Shown piece after piece: positions 7,181 to 15,251 of a stretch of DNA of 19,465 nt. The notes beneath the pieces were generated by a model, which searched no databases, had not been told where the DNA came from, and was given only the letters and a program-made list of their open reading frames with translations. The position numbers were made by a program, and so were the translations under genes. The stretch spans positions 1-19,465 of the forward strand of contig JAZRIK010000059.1 in the NCBI GenBank assembly GCA_045645245.1, in the 5' to 3' direction. Positions within the stretch are counted from its first letter, which is position 1, and each line of letters opens with the position of its first letter. This stretch comes from Scatosoma sp045645245 (GTDB lineage Bacteria; Bacillota; Clostridia; Christensenellales; Borkfalkiaceae).

Positions 7181-8272
7181 TCAGGGAAGCGGAATCCAGT
7201 CCGTCCAGCCCACGTCGTCCTTATGCACGTTGCAAATATCGCAAATTTTATCCGAGCCGTACACGTGCCCCGTCGCCGCCACGTAGTTTTCCTTTACACT
7301 CGTGCGGCATACGCTACACGTCTTTATATCATACCCTTTCGCATCGCAAGTAGGCGCAATCGTTTGCACCTTCCAATTATGCCCCAACGCAGGCACATAA
7401 TTCATTACCTGTACCGCACCGCAGCTGCTGCAAGTTTTGGTATCAAATCCCTGCGCCGTGCAAGTAGGCGCCGTCGTCACGGTATTCCACGAATGCCCAG
7501 CCGTCCCCACGCAATTATCCACGATCACGCGGCAAGTAGCGGTTGCCCCGCTCATCGCAGCGGTAATCATTGCTTCGCCTTCGCCGACCGCCGTCACTAC
7601 GCCGTTTGCATCCACCGTCGCAACGCTCGTATCACTCGACGAAAATACCACTCCATAGCCCGACGGGCGCGTAGTTGCTAAAAGGGTCGCGCTCGCACAA
7701 GAAAATTGTTCCAAATACAGCGTGCTTTCATTCAGCGTAATCTCTTGTACCGCACCTTCCGCGTATTCGTACAGCTTACTCTCCGTTCGTCCGTTATTCA
7801 ACGCCCAAGACGCAGTTTTTGCAATCGACGAAACAATCGGCTTGGTCACGTACATTTCCGTTTCACTCACTTGAATAACCGACTGCGCGGTCACGTCCGC
7901 GGCATAGCACTCTTTTGGAATATTTGCCAAAACGGTATTCCAACCGCTCCCGTCCTTACGCCATTTTTGCGCGGCGACCTTCACTTTCCAGTCTTTGGTT
8001 TCGCCGTCCACCGTCGCGTTTACCGTAAGCGTAGTATAGCACTGCGCCGAATTTTGATAATCGGTTGCGCCCGCATTTGGAATTACGTCCGTTTTGAAAC
8101 GCAATCCGGAAGTATTTTTACCGTTCTCCACTTGATCGCTCAACCGCACTGCCGTCATAGAGATTGCAAACGTACCGTCAAAGCTGTCCGCATCGCTTTG
8201 CGCGCCCGCGGAAACGGCTATACCAGCAGAAAAGAATAAACCCATCAGCAAGGTCAATAAAATTTTCTTCAT
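7181..8272 (-). CDS. Secreted protein with Big2 domain and zinc-ribbon-like C-terminal repeats
   Basis: This 363-residue protein starts with a clear signal peptide (MKK, then a hydrophobic run, probably cleaved near AGAQ, residue 25). Residues about 30-170 form a domain with a SGLRFKTDV segment, seen in clostridial surface proteins. Residues about 176-252 form a bacterial Ig-like Big2 domain (SSDTSVATVDANGVVTAVGEGEAMITA). Then come two tandem repeats of the type GHxW....APTC...G.D.KTC..C (258-297, 298-336) and a last CDIC pair. The paired cysteines suggest metal-binding or disulfide modules. There is no LPXTG or anchor, so it may be released or wall-associated. Ligand unknown. It has its own promoter (8309-8337) and a GAAGG ribosome site. 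It lies just downstream of the phage operon terminator and is a chromosomal gene rather than a phage gene. Confidence 0.75.
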   Translation of the reverse strand: MKKILLTLLMGLFFSAGIAVSAGAQSDADSFDGTFAISMTAVRLSDQVENGKNTSGLRFKTDVIPNAGATDYQNSAQCYTTLTVNATVDGETKDWKVKVAAQKWRKDGSGWNTVLANIPKECYAADVTAQSVIQVSETEMYVTKPIVSSIAKTASWALNNGRTESKLYEYAEGAVQEITLNESTLYLEQFSCASATLLATTRPSGYGVVFSSSDTSVATVDANGVVTAVGEGEAMITAAMSGATATCRVIVDNCVGTAGHSWNTVTTAPTCTAQGFDTKTCSSCGAVQVMNYVPALGHNWKVQTIAPTCDAKGYDIKTCSVCRTSVKENYVAATGHVYGSDKICDICNVHKDDVGWTDWIPLP

Positions 8273-8308
8273 TTTTTTCCTTCACTCCGAAAAGAAATTA
8301 TCCATTTT

Positions 8309-8337
8309 ATTGTATCACGATTTTGCTTCTTCGTCAA
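8309..8337 (-). promoter_or_regulatory. Promoter of the Big2 protein gene
   Basis: On the minus strand TTGACG (8337-8332) and TACAAT (8314-8309) are spaced by 17 bp, one mismatch from consensus in each box. The promoter lies between the phage operon terminator and the gene. Confidence 0.75.
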
Positions 8338-8360
8338 GTGTTTGGCGGCAAAAATAAAAA

Positions 8361-8388
8361 CGAGACTATAAATAGTCTCGCTTTTTTT
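8361..8388. terminator. Bidirectional intrinsic terminator ending the phage head operon
   Basis: CGAGACTA-TAAA-TAGTCTCG is a perfect 8-bp stem (8361-8368, 8373-8380). On the plus strand it is followed by CTTTTTTT. On the minus strand a G-C pair from the flank is followed by TTTTTATTTTT. It lies 20 nt after the stop of the last phage-module gene. Confidence 0.9.
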
Positions 8389-8407
8389 GATAATTAGCAT
8401 TTCAGCC

Positions 8408-8884
8408 CTACACCAACGCAGCAAGCGCGTCGTAAAGCGCATTATAGCAATCGTCCAAATATTCTTTGGCAACCGCGTCCTTTTGGTACGCCGCCAAACG
8501 CTCGGACGCATTCTCATACGCCTGCATATAATACGCTTTAACAATTTCCATACGCTTTTGCTCGGACAAGGTGAAATCGATAATGTACGGGGCGGACAGT
8601 TCGTCCTTGTTCTTCTCTTTATAGAGTAAATCGTACGTAAGCGCGTCGCGTAAATATTCCAGCTCATCTTGATATTCCGCCTGCAACCGAGCACAAAACG
8701 CGTCAAACGCCGACGAAAGGAAGGTGCCGTTTTTGAGCAAGCGCGCCTTTTCATCGCTGATTTTTTTCGCCAACGCACGCTCCATTGTATTCTTTTTAAG
8801 CTGCGCTTCTTTAATTTTCAGCTGATCCTTCTTTTTGAGTGCGTCAAACGCTTCATCGGTATATTCCAACACGTCAATAATCAT
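8408..8884 (-). CDS. Helical coiled-coil phage protein, positional match to a tail needle (gp26-like)
   Basis: A 158-residue protein that I do not recognise by sequence. It is almost entirely charged and helical with heptad-like stretches (ALKKKDQLKIKEAQLKKNTMERALAKKISDEKARLL), consistent with a coiled coil, and has an alanine/leucine-rich C-terminus. The frame is open to 8935, but the ATG at 8884 has a GGGGGTG ribosome site and overlaps the stop of the preceding gene as ATGA, so I start there. As the last gene of the head operon, after gp4- and gp10-like genes, it occupies the place of the P22 gp26 tail needle, a coiled-coil trimer. That assignment is positional inference only; P22 gp26 is longer. 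Confidence 0.6.
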   Translation of the reverse strand: MIIDVLEYTDEAFDALKKKDQLKIKEAQLKKNTMERALAKKISDEKARLLKNGTFLSSAFDAFCARLQAEYQDELEYLRDALTYDLLYKEKNKDELSAPYIIDFTLSEQKRMEIVKAYYMQAYENASERLAAYQKDAVAKEYLDDCYNALYDALAALV

Positions 8885-10272
8885 TTTTTCACCCCCAAAA
8901 TATCGTTTTTCAGCGCGCAAAACTCCGCTCGGCAAGCGCGAATTTCACTACCTGGCGACATTGTGCAAGCGATCGCAAACGTTTCGCCCTGCACGTTCAA
9001 TTTCATCATCGCCGCTCCCGCAATTAAATCGCTTTCAAACGCCGGCGACAAAGTCGAATGCGCCACCCGTATCAACGCTTCGCCCTTTCCTGCAAGCGTA
9101 ATCGATTTCAGCGTTTTTTTACCGATCGCGTCCCCGTCCAAATACCATTTTACCTGCGCTGTTTCGCCGCTTGGAAAGCTACCGCCTTTTGTAAAAAGTT
9201 GCAAAAACGTTCCTTGCACGCAAGCCGCGTTGCCGTCCACGTCGCAAAAGACGTCGGGCAAAAAGCAGGTATATCCGCTCTCGCTTTCCACGTCGATCAC
9301 CACGCAGCGCTCACCCGCTTTTTCGTCCACGTATTTCAATACGTATTTCCCGTCCGCAACGCCTTGATCGCATACCTGCCCCACTCGTTTTGGTATAATT
9401 TCTATATCCAGCCCAAGCTTTTTCACACTTTCGCCCTGCAAAAGATACACGCCGTTTTCCGTTAAAAATGCAATTTTACCGCCCTGCTGTTTCAGTAAGC
9501 AAACCGACTCGCCGAAAATCCTGCTCCCATCGAAAAGCACCTTCTCCACCACAAAATCGCCGCCGTTCCCGCGCACTTGAATAACAAAAATGCTGTATGC
9601 GCAAAATACCGCCACGCGATCCTGTAAACCGACCATTGCAACAATTTCACCCGCCGATTCCGGCAAACGAATTTTGCCTACGTTTTGATTATCCGCCGTC
9701 GTATTTACAAAATCAAACGCGGAAAAATACGCCACTTCGTTTAACGCTACCGCACCGAACACCCTGCCTTGCACAAAGCAACCCACCGGCAAAAAAGGCG
9801 TCGTTAAACAGTTAATAATTAAATCGTCCGCTGCCGAATAGATGGTATATCCTGCGTCGCCTAAAAACGCAATGGTGTCGCCGCCTTGGCTGTCTTGCAT
9901 CACGAACGCGTGCATAGCCGCCTTAAATTGCTTACGCCAAACCCATTTGTTATCGCGATAAATATAAAAATCCCCCGTTTTCGTCAAGCAGCCGATTTCC
10001 TCCTGCTGCGTTTTATTCCTAAATCGGAAAAACGCTTGCGGATTTGCGTTTTGCGTAATCATTTGCAGCACGCCGCCATTCAAAAGCGTAAACGCCTTCA
10101 AGCCCAAGCCCGCACGCAAAACCCCGTTTTCCACCGCGCAATTCCTACGCTCGCTCACCCGCAAAGTAGCGTATTTTCTCTCCGCGTCGTCGCGCGCGGA
10201 AAAACGCGTATATTTTTTCGCCCACTTCTTACTTTGCAAAGGCAGCGCTTTTTTGTAAAAGGGTACGCTCAT
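8881..10272 (-). CDS. Head-closure/tail-hub candidate (P22 gp10-like by size and order)
   Basis: This 463-residue protein lacks a motif I can name with certainty. It is rich in beta-strand and has repeated blocks of hydrophobic strands ending in turns (for example TGDFYIYRDNKWVW, GDTIAFLGDAGYTIYSA, GGKIAFLTENGVYLL), suggesting a beta-propeller-like fold. Its length is close to P22 gp10, the hub that seals the filled head, and it follows the gp4-sized gene as in P22. The ATG at 10272 (third codon of the longest frame) has GGAGG 5 nt upstream and overlaps the preceding stop as ATGA, hence the start. It contains recurrent-word copy C, translated as GQVCDQ. No N-terminal signal, so it is a structural protein rather than a secreted host propeller. 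Confidence 0.6.
   Translation of the reverse strand: MSVPFYKKALPLQSKKWAKKYTRFSARDDAERKYATLRVSERRNCAVENGVLRAGLGLKAFTLLNGGVLQMITQNANPQAFFRFRNKTQQEEIGCLTKTGDFYIYRDNKWVWRKQFKAAMHAFVMQDSQGGDTIAFLGDAGYTIYSAADDLIINCLTTPFLPVGCFVQGRVFGAVALNEVAYFSAFDFVNTTADNQNVGKIRLPESAGEIVAMVGLQDRVAVFCAYSIFVIQVRGNGGDFVVEKVLFDGSRIFGESVCLLKQQGGKIAFLTENGVYLLQGESVKKLGLDIEIIPKRVGQVCDQGVADGKYVLKYVDEKAGERCVVIDVESESGYTCFLPDVFCDVDGNAACVQGTFLQLFTKGGSFPSGETAQVKWYLDGDAIGKKTLKSITLAGKGEALIRVAHSTLSPAFESDLIAGAAMMKLNVQGETFAIACTMSPGSEIRACRAEFCALKNDILGVKK
9369..9382 (-). repeat. Recurrent 13-bp word, copy C (inside the gp10-like gene)
   Basis: The plus strand reads CGCATACCTGCCCC. On the coding strand it is read in a different frame from copy A, giving Gly-Gln-Val-Cys-Asp. 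AAAA lies about 6 bp upstream on the minus strand, closer than in the other copies. Confidence 0.7.
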
Positions 10273-10820
10273 ACCCACCTCCGCGACGCAATTTTCTTAT
10301 TCGGAGTAGCGCGATAAGCCGCGGCGATAGCGTCTTTGTATTTACTCTCCCAAACCCCGGCTTCCTGAAAAAGTCCGTTTTGAACGGCGTATTCCGCAGC
10401 CATACCGTAGGCAAACAACCGCGCGGAAACGCGCGCGCCAAAATCACTTTTGTCTGTAAGCGATTTCTTTTCAGGCGTGTACGAATAACGAATTTTTATC
10501 TTCCCCGGCTGCGTTTTCAAGTATTGCGGAAAGAGCTCATACTTCAAATCATTCCCCCATTCGTCCTGCACGCTAACAATCCGCACCGCCGCTTTGTCTA
10601 AATGGGAAAAATACACCGCCCCCGACTGTGAGAAGATCTCTTTTTCCGCATACAGCGGTAAATAATCCAGCGCAAGCTCATTTTCTATGGTATGAAAGCA
10701 ATCCAGCAGCTCTTCCACCAACGTTTCCCCCGCCTGATCGATGCCTTCAAAATAATCATATACCTGTTGGTATTTTCCAATTTTTCTCGCTGCTTCTAAC
10801 AAAATTTCTTTTACCGTCAT
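10269..10820 (-). CDS. Head-tail connector/adaptor candidate (P22 gp4-like by size and order)
   Basis: A 183-residue protein directly downstream of the capsid gene. The N-terminus is helical (TVKEILLEAARKIG), the centre is strand-rich (GAVYFSHLDKAAVRIVSVQDEWGNDLKYELFPQYLKTQPGKIKIRYSY), and the C-terminus is helical again. This is the usual build of small adaptor proteins that dock under the portal ring. Size and position match P22 gp4, the first tail-accessory factor; I cannot confirm homology. ATG at 10820 with GGGGG ribosome site; its stop overlaps the next start (ATGA). A 105-bp gap with a hairpin separates it from the capsid gene. Confidence 0.6.
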   Translation of the reverse strand: MTVKEILLEAARKIGKYQQVYDYFEGIDQAGETLVEELLDCFHTIENELALDYLPLYAEKEIFSQSGAVYFSHLDKAAVRIVSVQDEWGNDLKYELFPQYLKTQPGKIKIRYSYTPEKKSLTDKSDFGARVSARLFAYGMAAEYAVQNGLFQEAGVWESKYKDAIAAAYRATPNKKIASRRWV

Positions 10821-10845
10821 TATTTTTACCCCCTTTTTATTACAT

Positions 10846-10872
10846 CCGTGTACGCATTCATCGCATACACGG
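10846..10872 (-). repeat. Hairpin between the capsid and connector genes
   Basis: CCGTGTACGC / GCATACACGG (10846-10855, 10863-10872) form a 10-bp stem with one wobble and a 7-nt loop. No T-tract follows on either strand. It probably stabilises or processes mRNA after the highly expressed capsid gene rather than terminating. A separate perfect 14-bp palindrome TATATGCGCATATA lies at 10910-10923, just after the capsid stop. Confidence 0.55.
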
Positions 10873-10925
10873 GTGGGTCGTTTACATATAAATTGCTATT
10901 TTAGCCGTTTATATGCGCATATAGC

Positions 10926-12101
10926 TTACGCCTCGTTAATATCGCAAAGCTTCGCTTGACCGCAAGGACGATCGCACATCAACTCGGCATATTTCACCAA
11001 AGTAGCGGTATAAACGGGTTTACCGGGAACTTGCTTCAAAATTTTACCGTCTTCCCCTTCCAGCCACTTCCAATCGCAAAGCTGATGCAAAACAAAATCG
11101 TTCGTATTCAGGAAATACATCTCGCCTTTCGGGCAGAAACGATCGGTGACGAGCGGAATACCGTTGAAATCTAACGCCTTAAACCCGCCTTTAATTTCAA
11201 TGGTAGGAAGTACAATCCCTTGCTCGCGCAAATACTTGCAAAGTGCACGCTTTACGCCGTTCGTCGTCACGATTAAGTTGATACGCTCGCCCGATTGTTC
11301 TTCCGTAGCGTCAATCGTCTCTTGCATCAATTCATCGGTAATATCGCCTACGTTATATTTCACGTTGCTCTTCATAAACGCATACGACGTCACCGACTTA
11401 TCAATACCATAAAGCTCAAAATCGGGATCGAAAATGGCTTCCAAGCCAGTCAAGTCGCAATTCTTACTACCATGTAAATAGATACCTACGCCCGCTACAC
11501 TTTCCGGCGCATCAACAGCACCTTCCAAATACAAGAACTCGTTAACGTGATCCACGCCGATAATCTTACGCGCTTGCAATCCTTCAATAGGATTCTCATT
11601 GATATTGTAGAAATCGACGTACATCCCTTCCACGAAATTATGAATATTCGAAACCTTTACCATATTACTAATAAATTCTTTCGCATAGCCCAGCACACCG
11701 CTGCCATCGCCGTATAACATTCTACCAAAATTGAATTTGACGTTTTTATAAAGCGCGTCCATTTCTTCGTTGAGTAAGTTCACGAACGCCCCGTCGTCAT
11801 TCGCAGACGCGCGGAGTGCCTTATCCGAAATTTCAATGGTACCGTACAAGTTTTTCAGCGAGCTGACGAGCTGTACGTGCGTCGTACTCGCACCCGTAGG
11901 CAAATCGCCCGTTTCACTGCCCGCCATAACGTTGCCGCCAACGCCCACGCGCACCACCTTACGCACGTCTTTACCGACGACGTTTACCGATTTCTTTTCC
12001 ACCATTGCCAATAAAGGGTTTGCCTTTAAGTCAATCGACTCTTTAATTGCGTCCAAATAATACGATTTTAATACGTTATCCGCACTTTGAATTGTCACCA
12101 T
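10926..12101 (-). CDS. Phage major capsid protein
   Basis: This 391-residue protein is the head shell subunit. It is recognised by the N-terminal region (GSETGDLPTGASTTHVQLVSSLKNLYGTIEISDKALRASANDDGAFVNLLNEEMDAL) followed by FNFGRMLYGDGSG, a pattern I know from clostridial prophage capsid proteins of the HK97 fold. The C-terminal part (LIVTTNGVKRALCKYLREQG, then VTDRFCPKGEMYFLNTNDFVLHQLCDWKWLEG) is the typical P-domain end. No prohead protease precedes it and no cleaved delta domain is evident; a separate scaffold gene is upstream, as in P22. ATG at 12101 with AAGGAG. Confidence 0.88.
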   Translation of the reverse strand: MVTIQSADNVLKSYYLDAIKESIDLKANPLLAMVEKKSVNVVGKDVRKVVRVGVGGNVMAGSETGDLPTGASTTHVQLVSSLKNLYGTIEISDKALRASANDDGAFVNLLNEEMDALYKNVKFNFGRMLYGDGSGVLGYAKEFISNMVKVSNIHNFVEGMYVDFYNINENPIEGLQARKIIGVDHVNEFLYLEGAVDAPESVAGVGIYLHGSKNCDLTGLEAIFDPDFELYGIDKSVTSYAFMKSNVKYNVGDITDELMQETIDATEEQSGERINLIVTTNGVKRALCKYLREQGIVLPTIEIKGGFKALDFNGIPLVTDRFCPKGEMYFLNTNDFVLHQLCDWKWLEGEDGKILKQVPGKPVYTATLVKYAELMCDRPCGQAKLCDINEA

Positions 12102-12119
12102 AGTTTTTTTACTCCTTTT

Positions 12120-12941
12120 CTACTTTTCTATTCTTTCTTTTTTTAACCCTTGCAAAGCCATCGTTCCCGCTTCCGAAAACGATCTTGCCTTCAAAGGCGG
12201 AGCGGCAAGCGTTCCCCCGCCCCCCTGCATCAACGGCGCGCCGCTTTTTTTCAACGACGAGAGATATTCCCCGATAATCTTCAATCGTACGCCTTCGTCA
12301 CGGCTCACTCTTTCCAAAAGTTCATCGTGGGACAGCGTAGTTCTTTCACACTCTTCCACGACAGGCGAAACGTAATTTTGTTGCACGCTAGGCGCAACGC
12401 CGCTCCCCACTTCGCTTTGTTTTAAGTAATCCGCGCCTTGCCCCCCTTGCGCCGTATCTATCGCTTGCACAATGGACTGCTTGGGCGTTTCTGCGTTCTC
12501 CGCTTGCACGGACGCAGCTACCTTCTCGCCGCTTGCCGCGCCGTCTGCTTGGTAATTGCCGTCGGGTTCGTTTTGGCAAAGCCCCGCGTCGCTCTCCCCC
12601 GCGTTCTCCGTCTCGATTTCAGCTACAAATCGATCAAACGCGCGTTCCTTCACCCTTCTTTGCGCCGCGTTTTCGCGGAGTTTTTCCACCCCGCTCGCGC
12701 CGCCCTTTCGTTCTTCGCCGCCCGAATTTTCCGCCGCTTTTTCCAGCGCTTTGAGTCGTTGACTGCGTCTTGTAAATTCCGCTTCCAACGCTTCGTACGC
12801 TTTCACAAGGGCGTTCACGTCCTTAAATTTTGCTAACACCGTCGAGTCCTTTTCCGCACGCTCCCCTTGCGTCGGCACCGTTGCACGCGCAACCGACCCC
12901 GTAGCGTCATTTTCCTTGTAAACGTTCTCCTTAATTTGCAT
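12120..12941 (-). CDS. Phage scaffolding protein
   Basis: This 273-residue protein is highly charged and low in complexity, with an N-terminal helix (KFKDVNALVKAYEALEAEFTRRSQRLKALEKAAE) typical of phage scaffolds. A long Ala/Glu/Gln-rich disordered middle follows, then a short helical C-terminus (SHDELLERVSRDEGVRLKIIGEYLSSLKK) that would dock on the coat. Position between portal and capsid genes and length near P22 gp8 support the call. It would guide shell assembly and leave before DNA packaging. AAGGAG precedes the ATG at 12941; the gap to the portal gene is 2 bp. Confidence 0.8.
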   Translation of the reverse strand: MQIKENVYKENDATGSVARATVPTQGERAEKDSTVLAKFKDVNALVKAYEALEAEFTRRSQRLKALEKAAENSGGEERKGGASGVEKLRENAAQRRVKERAFDRFVAEIETENAGESDAGLCQNEPDGNYQADGAASGEKVAASVQAENAETPKQSIVQAIDTAQGGQGADYLKQSEVGSGVAPSVQQNYVSPVVEECERTTLSHDELLERVSRDEGVRLKIIGEYLSSLKKSGAPLMQGGGGTLAAPPLKARSFSEAGTMALQGLKKERIEK

Positions 12942-12943
12942 CT

Positions 12944-14827
12944 TTATTCTCCTTTATTTTGTTTTTCCATCTCTTTGTGCGCCGCGATATGTTCCAATAC
13001 CCGCGCCTTCACCTGCGTTTTGTTTCGCATTTGCTTATACTCGGACGAGAGTAAAAACCGCGTATGCTCGTTGATATGCAATTCGTGCTCGTCAAACTCG
13101 TCCACTTCCACCGTTTGCGTTTTCAAATCCAAATTCTCTTCCGCCGCTTTTTCGATATGCAAGCTGGAAATATCCCGCGCATTTTCAAAGCTTCCAAACC
13201 CAAACGCTTCTAAAATCCGATTTTTATTTTCCACCGTGAGCTTCCCATCTCCGTCCGTCAAAATCCCCGCTTCGTAGAGCTTCAAAATCACTTCTCGCTT
13301 TTCTTCGGGAGAATCCACGTCCGCCGCTTCAAACTGCACGTCGCTTACGGCAAGCTCGCTCGCATTAAAATAATACACCTGCGTTTTCTTATTTTCGCCC
13401 GTCATCGTCATCAGCCGCGCATTCCCCGCGCATTGACGGTACAGCTTCAAAACCTGTTTGGCAACCGCCTTCATCGCGCGCTCTATGTTAAAAATAGTAG
13501 CCGATAACCGCGCTTCGTCCTGCTCTAATAAAAGCTGTAAGCCCGTCGCACTCGTCACCCTTGTCGGCGTCGAATTTTGCGAAAGGTCGCTCACGCCCGA
13601 AATGAGTGCAAACTCCTTTTCCAGCCATTCTTCTTCCGCCGCAAACTCGGGTGGAATTTTTCCGCAATCGAGCATTTCCGGCGCCTTTCCGCCCTGCCGA
13701 TAAACGAGTATTTTTCCCGGCAACAGCCCTTCTTCCGCCAACTCATCGACGTCCACCGCGCCGTCTTCCACCGTCAAAACGCCCATCGATAAACGGTTCA
13801 AAAACTCGTGCTTACGATTGCGCACGGCGTTATAGGCGCGCTGTACGGGTATCAATCTATCAATAATACTCATTCCAAAGAAGGCAGCGGGCAAACGCAT
13901 ACAATCTTGTTTTACAAACGGAAAATCCCGTTCTCCGCGCTCACCGTTTTGATAGGGCAAATCCCCTTCGAAGAGCAATTTTTCGCCCGCCACGATTTCT
14001 ACGCGCCCGTTTGGAAACGCCGCGCAAGGCCGCGTGTATCTCTCCACCAAAATCACCGCTTCTTCGTCCGCTGCGTACCCGTTTGCACTATCCATAAGCG
14101 GCAGCTTGCCCGTAGCTTGGGGTAAAGGGACCGTTATCGCCTGCGCAACCGTATCCCCCTTTAACGCCACCCCGAATTTTTCAAATACGTAGCTGGGCGA
14201 CACCGCCTTTGCGTGAATCAAGCTTTCCACTTCATTCCAATTTTCCGCGTGCAGCTTATCGGGAAAAATTTCAAACGGCGACACGACGCTCACCTGCACT
14301 TCGCCTTCAAAAATCGGCGCGCCCTGCTCGTCAACGGCTACCTGCCTACCCCCTTGCTCATTCCAAACCACCTTATAAAACACCGACCCGCACACTTCCG
14401 ACCAAATGGTAGCGCGCGAAACCAGCTGCGAAAAGCAAATACGGTCTTGCACGTAATTGAGTACACCCGTCGCGAGCTTTGCCGCTTTCAAATCGCCGTC
14501 TTCATCGGAAAACGCACGCACACGCAAGATAGGTCGCACCTTTTCCAGCTTCGCAAGGCGCGATTCGACGGTGGGCGCAATATGGTTAAACACCCTGCGC
14601 GATTGCCAGTAAAAGCGCGCGTCTTCCTGCTCCACACCGCCAAAGGGCGATACGTCGCAATACTGATTTCCGCTATAAAAATTCATATTGAGTATCCACC
14701 CGTTTTCCACGTCCCGTCTTTGTTCTCTTCTCTTTTCAAAATCCGCGATAATCTCCGCCACGAGTTTCTTCTCTCGCAACGCCTTCTCGCTTTCTTCCCG
14801 TTGAATTTCCGTCTTCGATTTCGTCAT
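12944..14827 (-). CDS. Phage portal protein, P22-like
   Basis: This 627-residue protein is the ring at the single vertex through which DNA enters and leaves. Portal signatures include WILNMNFYSGNQY with NHIAPTVESRLAKLEKVRP at the N-terminus, and the core segment FFGMSIIDRLIPVQRAYNAVRNRKHEFLNRLSMG. The crown/stem part TSATGLQLLLEQDEARLSATIFNIERAMKAVAKQVLKLYRQ follows. The length is long for siphophage portals but fits the P22/podovirus type. The C-terminal region (HELHINEHTRFLLSSEYKQ, then VLEHIAAHKEMEKQ) is helical, as in barrel-bearing portals. ATG at 14827 with AAGGAG; 3 bp from the upstream gene. Confidence 0.9.
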   Translation of the reverse strand: MTKSKTEIQREESEKALREKKLVAEIIADFEKRREQRRDVENGWILNMNFYSGNQYCDVSPFGGVEQEDARFYWQSRRVFNHIAPTVESRLAKLEKVRPILRVRAFSDEDGDLKAAKLATGVLNYVQDRICFSQLVSRATIWSEVCGSVFYKVVWNEQGGRQVAVDEQGAPIFEGEVQVSVVSPFEIFPDKLHAENWNEVESLIHAKAVSPSYVFEKFGVALKGDTVAQAITVPLPQATGKLPLMDSANGYAADEEAVILVERYTRPCAAFPNGRVEIVAGEKLLFEGDLPYQNGERGERDFPFVKQDCMRLPAAFFGMSIIDRLIPVQRAYNAVRNRKHEFLNRLSMGVLTVEDGAVDVDELAEEGLLPGKILVYRQGGKAPEMLDCGKIPPEFAAEEEWLEKEFALISGVSDLSQNSTPTRVTSATGLQLLLEQDEARLSATIFNIERAMKAVAKQVLKLYRQCAGNARLMTMTGENKKTQVYYFNASELAVSDVQFEAADVDSPEEKREVILKLYEAGILTDGDGKLTVENKNRILEAFGFGSFENARDISSLHIEKAAEENLDLKTQTVEVDEFDEHELHINEHTRFLLSSEYKQMRNKTQVKARVLEHIAAHKEMEKQNKGE

Positions 14828-14830
14828 ATC

Positions 14831-15238
14831 TTAACTCTCCTTTTTTGTTCTAACCACACGTTTTCTCGGCTTTGGACGCGGCTTTTTTACCGCCGTTTTC
14901 TCGTCCGTATCCATAGCTTTTACCGTTTTTCGCTTCACAGCTTTTTTACTTTCATCGCATACCTGCCCCGCACATTCCGCATTTTTAAGCAAATCCATCA
15001 ACCGCTGCTTTTCCGCTTCCAGCTCTTCGTCGGATAACGCTTCCACGCCGGCGCTATTCCCATCGCCCAGCAATAGCTGCACCGCCTTCAAATCGGGCGG
15101 AACGTCCTTTTTTATCCGCTTTCGCTTGGTGAGTTTTAGCTCTCCGTTCACTTCGGCAAACTCTTCCGTCACTTCGGCAACCTGAAAGCCAAGCGCCACC
15201 TTCAAAAGCGCGTCTTCCAATTTTTCTTTTCCCTGCAT
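14831..15238 (-). CDS. Small basic phage protein, possible small terminase subunit-like
   Basis: A 135-residue protein between TerL and portal. The N-terminal half (EDALLKVALGFQVAEVTEEFAEVNGELKLTKRKRIKKDVPPDLKAVQLLLGD) resembles the C-terminal half of some phage small terminase proteins: a helix, a TEE-Y/F hairpin, a basic strand, then VPPD-A-x-LL. The C-terminus is a strongly basic tail (KKPRPKPRKRVVRTKK) that could bind DNA. No N-terminal HTH, so it may be a remnant or a different packaging accessory. Its place after TerL is unusual for TerS. It contains recurrent-word copy D, read as GQVCDE. Ribosome site GGGGGAG before the ATG at 15238. Confidence 0.55.
   Translation of the reverse strand: MQGKEKLEDALLKVALGFQVAEVTEEFAEVNGELKLTKRKRIKKDVPPDLKAVQLLLGDGNSAGVEALSDEELEAEKQRLMDLLKNAECAGQVCDESKKAVKRKTVKAMDTDEKTAVKKPRPKPRKRVVRTKKES
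14956..14969 (-). repeat. Recurrent 13-bp word, copy D (inside the small basic protein gene)
   Basis: The plus strand reads CGCATACCTGCCCC, with an A-tract (TAAAAA) about 13 bp upstream on the minus strand. Translated as Gly-Gln-Val-Cys-Asp, as in copy C, though the two host proteins are unrelated. Confidence 0.75.
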
Positions 15239-15251
15239 TTCTCCCCCTTAT

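Noticed and set aside
6581..7681. 366-codon plus-strand open frame
   Set aside because: It lies antisense to dut and part of the Big2 gene; its product is Arg/His-rich with no family features, a typical shadow of a coding strand.
8885..8935. Upstream start (8935) for the 158-residue protein
   Set aside because: The ATG at 8884 has the better ribosome site and the ATGA overlap with the preceding gene; the extra residues would overlap the gp10-like gene further.
9255..9275. GCAGGTAT on the plus strand as an inverted recurrent word
   Set aside because: Only eight bases match and the rest diverges; explained as ordinary coding sequence.
14213..15037. 274-codon plus-strand open frame
   Set aside because: Antisense to portal and the small basic gene; arginine/phenylalanine-rich shadow without ribosome site or motifs.
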